A program made the translations under genes and the position numbers. Under the pieces are notes generated by a model that worked only from the letters and a program-made list of their open reading frames with translations, ran no database searches and was not told where the DNA came from. A DNA stretch of 10,071 bases. It comes from Pseudomonadota bacterium (GTDB lineage: Bacteria; Desulfobacterota; JADFVX01). The stretch is taken from positions 1 to 10,071 of the forward strand of contig JADFVX010000136.1 of the NCBI GenBank assembly GCA_015222755.1, given 5' to 3'. This document shows, one piece after another, positions 5,637-10,071 of this stretch; position 1 is the first letter of the stretch; every line of letters begins with the position of its first letter.

Positions 5637-6518
5637 TCAGTTTCTTTTCTTTAGTATATTTTTTGCTATTTTTGTTTCTTCAGAACCAGGGAATTCCTTT
5701 ATAAGTTTGTCAAAAAGCGCTTTGGCCGTCTTCCAGTCCTTCAGCCTGTCGAAGGCCATGGCCTGTTTTAACAGGGCAGCAGGGATCTTTATGCCCTTAG
5801 GGTGTTTCTTTATCATATCGTCGTATTCAACTATCGCTCGCTCATACATCTTTTCATCGTAGTAGCTTTCGCCCACCCAGAACCGGGCGTTGCCTGCAAG
5901 TGGGCCATCAGGGTAGTTTTTCAGATAATTCTTGAAAAGTTTTCTTGCAGCCCCAGGCTGCTTGTTTCGAATTAACTGTAAGGCATCTTTATAAATCTTA
6001 TTTGCAGGCTCTTTGTTTGCTGTTTTAGCTTTTGGGGGTTCCGGTGCTGGTGCTGTCTTTAAGCTATCTATCTCAGCGTAAAGTTTCTGCATATCTTTTT
6101 CTTGAGCATTGATGGCAGACTCTATTGCCGTCAACCTCTCCTCTGCCGACTCAAGGAAAAGGCTGAGGTCAGCTGAGGTTCTTTTTGTCAGGTGCTGTGT
6201 CTCCTCAAAGCGCCCTGTCAGTTCGCTGAATTCGGCACGCAGGCCATCCATATCTGCCGACGAGCCTGCCCTGTTCTTTTTTGCCTCCCTTTTAAGGCCT
6301 TCACCCTGAAGGAGCAGCTGCCTTTTGGATTTTTTTGTCTCCTGCTGAAGTGAGGCGATTTTGTCTGCATCTTTTTTTTGTTGTGACTTCAGGGTTGCCA
6401 GATCACTTTGAAGCTGGACTACCTCGCTATTAGTAGCGATACAGCCTGTCCCTGCTGTCAATGCAAACACTAAGAGGGCTGTGTGGCGCATGTATGTGAT
6501 TTTCTTACCTTGCCTCAA
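5637..6518 (-). CDS. cpoB: CpoB/YbgF-type Tol-Pal accessory protein
   Basis: The last gene of the tol-pal operon encodes a periplasmic coiled-coil/TPR protein. In E. coli, CpoB links the Tol machine to peptidoglycan synthesis during division. Residue order: hydrophobic signal to about 25; a possible lipobox AGTGC with C26; a long heptad-rich coiled coil (about 31-155); a Pro/Ala/Lys linker (156-171); then TPR-like repeats (174-290) with GNARFWVGESYYDEKMYERAI and AMAFDRLKDWKTAKALFDKL. E. coli CpoB is soluble, so a lipid anchor here would be a difference. Two starts are possible. TTG at 6518 has GGAGAG 6 nt upstream and overlaps pal by 14 nt. ATG at 6491 has only AAGGTAAG at a longer distance, avoids the overlap and leaves a compact 17-residue signal ending in Cys. 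I list the longer form, but the ATG is nearly as likely. Confidence 0.88.
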   Translation of the reverse strand: MRQGKKITYMRHTALLVFALTAGTGCIATNSEVVQLQSDLATLKSQQKKDADKIASLQQETKKSKRQLLLQGEGLKREAKKNRAGSSADMDGLRAEFSELTGRFEETQHLTKRTSADLSLFLESAEERLTAIESAINAQEKDMQKLYAEIDSLKTAPAPEPPKAKTANKEPANKIYKDALQLIRNKQPGAARKLFKNYLKNYPDGPLAGNARFWVGESYYDEKMYERAIVEYDDMIKKHPKGIKIPAALLKQAMAFDRLKDWKTAKALFDKLIKEFPGSEETKIAKNILKKRN

Positions 6519-7098
6519 AGTGCACTCTCCGGTTTTCAGCCCATACTGCCTCTCCCTGACCGTTTTTTATGGGCATCTCTTCTCCAAAGCTTATTGTGGA
6601 CAGGCGCGTTTCTCCAACGTCCAGTCCGCCAAGGTAGCGTTTTGCAGTCTCAGCACGGCGCGCACCGAGGGCCAGGTTATATTCCGAGCTTCCCCTTTCA
6701 TCAGCATGACCTTCTATTCTTATGTTTATATCACTATTTATCTCCAACCATCTTGCAAGCCCGTCAAGTGTCTCCCTGGCCTCTGATGTCAGGTCTGCAC
6801 GGTCGTAGGCAAAGAAGATATCTTCAAGTTTGAAACCTGCCAAATCTGCCCGGGCCTGGTCTTCGGAAAGGCGCTGTCTCTCTGCCTCCAACTCTTCTTC
6901 CTCTATTCTCCTCTGCTCTTCCGGTGTCAGGCCAGAACCTGAAGAACTTACCTCCACATCCTCCAGGCTTGAAGATATCCCTCCCTCAGTATCTTTGGAG
7001 CTAGCCCCGTCACTTATGACCTTTCCGTTTTTTGATGTGGCACAGCCAGATATGGCAATTATCAGTGCTGGTATTAAGATAAGACCTCGATAGTTCAT
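6505..7098 (-). CDS. pal: Peptidoglycan-associated lipoprotein Pal
   Basis: A 197-residue outer-membrane lipoprotein that binds peptidoglycan and TolB and anchors the Tol system during cell constriction. A lipoprotein signal peptide ends in ISGC, with C19 to be lipidated. Residues 20-60 form a low-complexity Ser/Gly/Glu linker; 60-86 form a charged helix rich in Glu and Arg, which is longer than in E. coli Pal. Residues 92-195 are an OmpA-type domain with the meso-diaminopimelate-binding signature IEGHADERGSSEYNLALGAR; D133 and R148 are the likely key residues. AGGAGG sits 8 nt before the ATG. The gap to tolB is 22 nt. The function is well established for the family, and the operon position agrees. 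Confidence 0.96.
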   Translation of the reverse strand: MNYRGLILIPALIIAISGCATSKNGKVISDGASSKDTEGGISSSLEDVEVSSSGSGLTPEEQRRIEEEELEAERQRLSEDQARADLAGFKLEDIFFAYDRADLTSEARETLDGLARWLEINSDINIRIEGHADERGSSEYNLALGARRAETAKRYLGGLDVGETRLSTISFGEEMPIKNGQGEAVWAENRRVHFEAR

Positions 7099-7120
7099 TC
7101 TACAAACCTCCTATGCGGTT

Positions 7121-8377
7121 TTATTTGAGAAATGGTGACCAGTGCGGGCTCATGTCAGGCCCAGCTGTAGCTTTAAGTTTTATGGTCTTCCCGTTGTTTA
7201 CAGAGTTTATGTAAATATTCTTTTTCCCATCTCTTGTGGAAGTAAAGGCAAGGAAGCGCCCGTCCGGCGACCAACTTGGTTCTTCATCGTTGCCCGGACC
7301 GAATGTCAGTTGTCTTGTTCCGGACCCGTCACGTTTCATAATATATATCCTGAAGCCCCCGCTTTGCAAGGATGAATAGGCTAACCATTTTCCGTCCGGC
7401 GACCAGGCGGGAGAACTATTGTATTTTCCATCGAAAGATATTCTTCTTGGGTCGCTTCCGTCTGCTGCTGCCAGGTAGATATTCGGATTCCCTCCCCGGT
7501 CGGAGACGAAGGCTATGGTCTGTCCGTCAGGTGACCACGTGGGGGAGACGTCAAGACCCCAGCCTGAGGTGAGGCGCCTCAAGGTCTTTCCTCCTCTCTC
7601 TATCATGAAGAGGTCTGAGTCTCCATTTCTTGTAAGCGTGAAGGCCAGTTTGCGGCCATCAGGAGACCAGTTTCCACCCATGTTCATATGACGGCTTGGG
7701 ACCATTTTCTTTTCCCTGTATGTGGCAAGTTCTTTGCTGTATATAGCAGGGCTGCCACTTTTAAAAGATGTGAATAGTAGGGCCTTGCCGTCGGGAGACC
7801 ATTTCGGAGAGAGGTTAATACTTCTGTTTCGTGTTACAGGCCTTATGTTTTCGCCGTCATAGTCCATTATGTACAGCTCTTTGTTGCCGGAAAGCCTGGA
7901 CACAAAGGCGATGCCGGTCTGGAATATTCCCTTTTCACCGCTAAGGCGCTCCACCACGTCATCAGCAAAGCGGTGCGCCACCTGCCGCCATCCCTTTATA
8001 TCGCTACGGTAACGCTTGGCGAGAAGCCTTTTTCCCCTGACAATATCATCCAGGTATAGCTCCACTGTAAGCCCTGTGCCTTTGGTGAACACCTTTCCCC
8101 TGATGAGCGCCTCCGCCCCTGCAGAAAGCCAGAAGCTGTCGTTTTCACTCTCCTGGCGCTCGCCTATAAGCTGAAAAAGGCCTATGAAATCGAGGTCGCG
8201 GCGTAAAATATCACCGATTTGGGCGGCTATGGGTGTTTTGCCCAGAGGCTCAATGACAATGGGGAGTCTTCGGGCTGAAGGAGAGGTGATATCTATATAT
8301 ACCTTGGCATATGAAACAGATATATCAAGAAATATCAGAGAAAAGAGTAGGATGCCGACTATTTTTTTTCTTGTCAT
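7121..8377 (-). CDS. tolB: Tol-Pal system beta-propeller protein TolB
   Basis: A 418-residue periplasmic protein. The signal peptide ends at VSYA (about residue 24). The N-terminal alpha/beta domain (25-150) is the part that reaches TolA in E. coli. The C-terminal six-bladed propeller (155-418) binds Pal. The propeller is visible as PD40-type WSPDG motifs at 193, 237, 281, 326 and 369, 43-45 residues apart, with a sixth, shortened WSPF at 413 near the C-terminus. The length is close to E. coli TolB (430). The ATG overlaps the tolA stop as ATGA (8374-8377), so translation is probably coupled; no strong Shine-Dalgarno sequence is seen. Confidence 0.96.
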   Translation of the reverse strand: MTRKKIVGILLFSLIFLDISVSYAKVYIDITSPSARRLPIVIEPLGKTPIAAQIGDILRRDLDFIGLFQLIGERQESENDSFWLSAGAEALIRGKVFTKGTGLTVELYLDDIVRGKRLLAKRYRSDIKGWRQVAHRFADDVVERLSGEKGIFQTGIAFVSRLSGNKELYIMDYDGENIRPVTRNRSINLSPKWSPDGKALLFTSFKSGSPAIYSKELATYREKKMVPSRHMNMGGNWSPDGRKLAFTLTRNGDSDLFMIERGGKTLRRLTSGWGLDVSPTWSPDGQTIAFVSDRGGNPNIYLAAADGSDPRRISFDGKYNSSPAWSPDGKWLAYSSLQSGGFRIYIMKRDGSGTRQLTFGPGNDEEPSWSPDGRFLAFTSTRDGKKNIYINSVNNGKTIKLKATAGPDMSPHWSPFLK

Positions 8378-9156
8378 AATTTAAACCTGAACCCCACCTC
8401 CAGGCCACCCTCGTAACCTTCGGGGAGCGGCTCAAAAGGGGCCGCTTTTTTTACTGCCCTTAATGTTGACTGGTCGTAAAATCCGTTTCCGGACCCTTCC
8501 TCAATTGATGCAGATATAAGCATTCCACCTCTTCCTATAGTTGCCGATATGATTGCAGTCATGCCCTCGAAGCTGCCTGAACCAGGAAGTGCCCATACAG
8601 CCTGTATCTTTTCCCAAAGGCTGTCGTAGTACTTTTTCATTGCCTTGTCCATGTCGCTTAGGGAGACTTTTTTTACCCCCTGAGGAGTTTCTGGCCCTAT
8701 ATCTTTTGTGGCGGCTTTGTGGTCGGGCAGGACCTTGTCTTCTTCTTCATCGGCCAGCCTCTCTTTGATCTTTTCCACTGCCACTGCAGCCTCCTGTTTC
8801 TTTCTGAGCGCTGCAATAGCTGCTGAGGGATCTATGGCAGCTGTAGTTGACTTTTTTACCGCTTTAGCCTTTACGGGGGCACTTGCAGACGGTTTTTTCT
8901 TAGGTGCTGTTTTTGTCTTTTTCTTTTTTGCGGGTTTTGCGGCAGCAGGTCTCTTTGCTTTGACCCTCTTTCTTGCCACTTTTTTCTTTGGTCTTTCAGG
9001 GGTGACGAGATTGACCTTGTAGACGGGGGTATAGAATTCTTTTTTTGTCCGGGAGGGTGTGTTAATCCAGCCCAGGAGGCCAGCCATTAGCAGGTGGGCC
9101 GCTAAAGATATGCCTACCCACTTATTTATTTGCTTATCCTTGTCTAAAGGGTGCAC
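8374..9156 (-). CDS. tolA: TolA-like envelope-spanning protein (TonB C-terminal fold)
   Basis: A 260-residue protein that should transmit the energy of the TolQR motor across the periplasm to TolB and Pal. One transmembrane helix lies at about 13-31. It carries S17 and H21, then L28, spaced like the S-H-L part of the SHLS motif by which TolA and TonB contact TolQ or ExbB. Residues 55-107 are very rich in Lys, Ala and Pro; 110-137 is a charged helix. The C-terminal domain (about 165-260) shows the TonB/TolA pattern: YYDSLWEKIQAVWALPG, then ISATIGRGGMLISASIEEGSG, then FEPLPEG. It is much shorter than E. coli TolA (421), chiefly in the central helical region, and its linker is more TonB-like. 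Its place between tolR and tolB argues for TolA. The start is GTG, with AGAGG 7 nt upstream; the ATG at 9163 is out of frame. Confidence 0.88.
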   Translation of the reverse strand: MHPLDKDKQINKWVGISLAAHLLMAGLLGWINTPSRTKKEFYTPVYKVNLVTPERPKKKVARKRVKAKRPAAAKPAKKKKTKTAPKKKPSASAPVKAKAVKKSTTAAIDPSAAIAALRKKQEAAVAVEKIKERLADEEEDKVLPDHKAATKDIGPETPQGVKKVSLSDMDKAMKKYYDSLWEKIQAVWALPGSGSFEGMTAIISATIGRGGMLISASIEEGSGNGFYDQSTLRAVKKAAPFEPLPEGYEGGLEVGFRFKL

Positions 9157-9178
9157 CTGTCATCCTCTTCGAAGAGCC

Positions 9179-9571
9179 TCATTTTTCAGGAGCAGTCACC
9201 ATACCGACCTTCTCTATTCCGGCTTTTTTTACTTTTGACATTACCTGCATTACAAAGCCGTAGGGAACATTTGCGTCTGCCTTTATCAATACTTCGCTAT
9301 CTCTTTTGCCGCTGAGCCTTGATGTGAGTTCGGTGATGGAGGTCTTTTCCTTATCGCCAAGGTATATGGTCTTTCCGCGAGTGATACTTAAAGTAATGCG
9401 GTCTTCTTTGGAAAAGCCCTTCCCCTCAGCCTTCGGAAGGTCTACCTCCAGGCCCTGCTGCATCATGGGGGCTGTAACCATGAAGATGATCAGCAGCACA
9501 AGCATGACGTCTACAAAGGGAGTTACATTTATCTCTGCAAGGGGCGTAAAGCCCTTAGCTCTTGTCTTCAT
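9179..9571 (-). CDS. tolR: TolR (ExbD/TolR family proton-channel protein)
   Basis: A 130-residue inner-membrane protein that, with TolQ, forms the proton-driven motor. After a short cytoplasmic N-terminus, the signature INVTPFVDVMLVLLIIFMVT covers residues 14-33. D21 is the conserved proton-carrying aspartate (equivalent to E. coli TolR D23). The rest (about 40-130) is the periplasmic dimerisation domain. AGGAAG precedes the ATG by 7 nt. The gene overlaps the end of tolQ by 17 nt and is followed by tolA after 22 nt. Sequence alone separates TolR from ExbD poorly; the operon decides it. Confidence 0.94.
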   Translation of the reverse strand: MKTRAKGFTPLAEINVTPFVDVMLVLLIIFMVTAPMMQQGLEVDLPKAEGKGFSKEDRITLSITRGKTIYLGDKEKTSITELTSRLSGKRDSEVLIKADANVPYGFVMQVMSKVKKAGIEKVGMVTAPEK

Positions 9572-10071
9572 TTGCCTGCTTCCTGAGTCCCCGCTCAGAG
9601 ATATTTAAGAACTCCAGTATGAGGCTGTCCGTTTGCTGAGATAATTGCCTTAGATGTTCAAGGAAGGTATTGTAGGCGATAACTGCCGGTATGGCTGCCG
9701 CAAGGCCCATTGCTGTGGCTATAAGGGCCTCCGATACACCGGGCGCAACGATTGCCAGGCTGGCCGACCCCATGGCCCCGATATGCTGGAAGGAGTTCAT
9801 TATCCCCCATACGGTGCCGAAAAGCCCGATGAAGGGGGCCGCACTGCCTGTTGTTGCAAGGATGTTGAGATGGCGTTCCAACCCTGCCATAGAGGCGGTT
9901 TCCTCACGGCGCATGGCCCGCTCTATCATCTCGACTCTGGTGGCGGAAAAGCGTCCTTCTTCTCCCACATTCTCCCTTGCCGCCTTCAAAAGTTCCATGT
10001 GCCCTGCCCTGAAGACCTTTGCCGCGGGACAGCTTTCAAAGTCCCTGGCCGCCGAGGAGACAGAATCAAGA
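9555..10071 (-). CDS. tolQ: TolQ (ExbB/TolQ family), N-terminus beyond the window
   Basis: The C-terminal 171 residues of the inner-membrane motor protein TolQ. The frame stays open to the window edge; the Met at 9998 (in GHMELLKAAREN) is internal and not a start. Visible parts are the end of the cytoplasmic region with ERAMRREE, then transmembrane segment 2 around ATTGSAAPFIGLFGTVWGIM, a short loop, and segment 3 around SEALIATAMGLAAAIPAVIA, which includes the polar Thr typical of the proton path. The short C-terminal tail ends in ERGLRKQANEDKS. E. coli TolQ has 230 residues, so about 60 residues with the first transmembrane helix should lie to the right. The stop lies inside the start of tolR. 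Confidence 0.94.
   Translation of the reverse strand, partial: LDSVSSAARDFESCPAAKVFRAGHMELLKAARENVGEEGRFSATRVEMIERAMRREETASMAGLERHLNILATTGSAAPFIGLFGTVWGIMNSFQHIGAMGSASLAIVAPGVSEALIATAMGLAAAIPAVIAYNTFLEHLRQLSQQTDSLILEFLNISERGLRKQANEDKS

Noticed and set aside
8708..9022. 104-codon plus-strand frame rich in Phe and Ala opposite tolA
   Set aside because: It is the antisense of the Lys/Ala-rich TolA linker; its odd composition simply mirrors Lys codons.
9165..9176. Palindrome CTCTTCGAAGAG across the tolA ribosome binding site
   Set aside because: It could hide the Shine-Dalgarno sequence, but a 12-bp self-complementary site cannot form a stable hairpin without a proper loop, and it may be chance in the 22-nt gap.
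1..10071. CRISPR array, rRNA or complete insertion sequence
   Set aside because: No regularly spaced repeats, no rRNA-like sequence and no intact transposase were seen on either strand.

Overview
The window comes from a Gram-negative (diderm) bacterium, because it carries most of a Tol-Pal cell-envelope operon, several lipoprotein signal peptides and a secreted protein with a classical signal peptide. Gene content, moderate GC and the style of the intergenic inverted repeats suggest a Desulfobacterota (old Deltaproteobacteria) or Nitrospirota-like lineage. That placement is an impression; no single feature fixes it.

Right half (5637-10071, all on the minus strand): tolQ (cut by the window edge), tolR, tolA, tolB, pal and cpoB lie in the canonical order, with overlaps or gaps of at most 22 nt, so they look like one transcription unit. 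TolQ and TolR form the proton-driven inner-membrane motor, TolA spans the periplasm, and TolB and Pal link to the outer membrane and peptidoglycan. CpoB is the accessory coiled-coil/TPR protein. The operon ends against a convergent single-domain cupin gene (5263-5610, plus strand).

Middle (4695-5164): a tRNA-Leu(UAA) gene on the minus strand has a good sigma70-type promoter. The C-terminal third of a tyrosine recombinase stops 15 nt from the tRNA 3' end. This is the usual scar of an integrated element, and everything to its left may be accessory DNA.

Left half (1-4513, minus strand): an AraC-type regulator is fused to a receiver-like domain that has lost its phospho-acceptor aspartate. It lies directly upstream of a gene for an 863-residue secreted, all-beta modular protein. 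Between the two are two near-identical 20-bp direct repeats offset by 21 bp, the geometry expected of AraC-family operators, so regulator and secreted protein look like a dedicated pair. A strong intrinsic terminator closes the secreted-protein gene. Next comes about 410 bp of non-coding DNA with REP/MITE-like inverted repeats, then a small cupin lipoprotein gene at the left edge.

The best candidate for something undescribed is the pseudo-receiver/AraC regulator, its tandem operator and the large modular exoprotein, next to an integrase scar at a tRNA gene.
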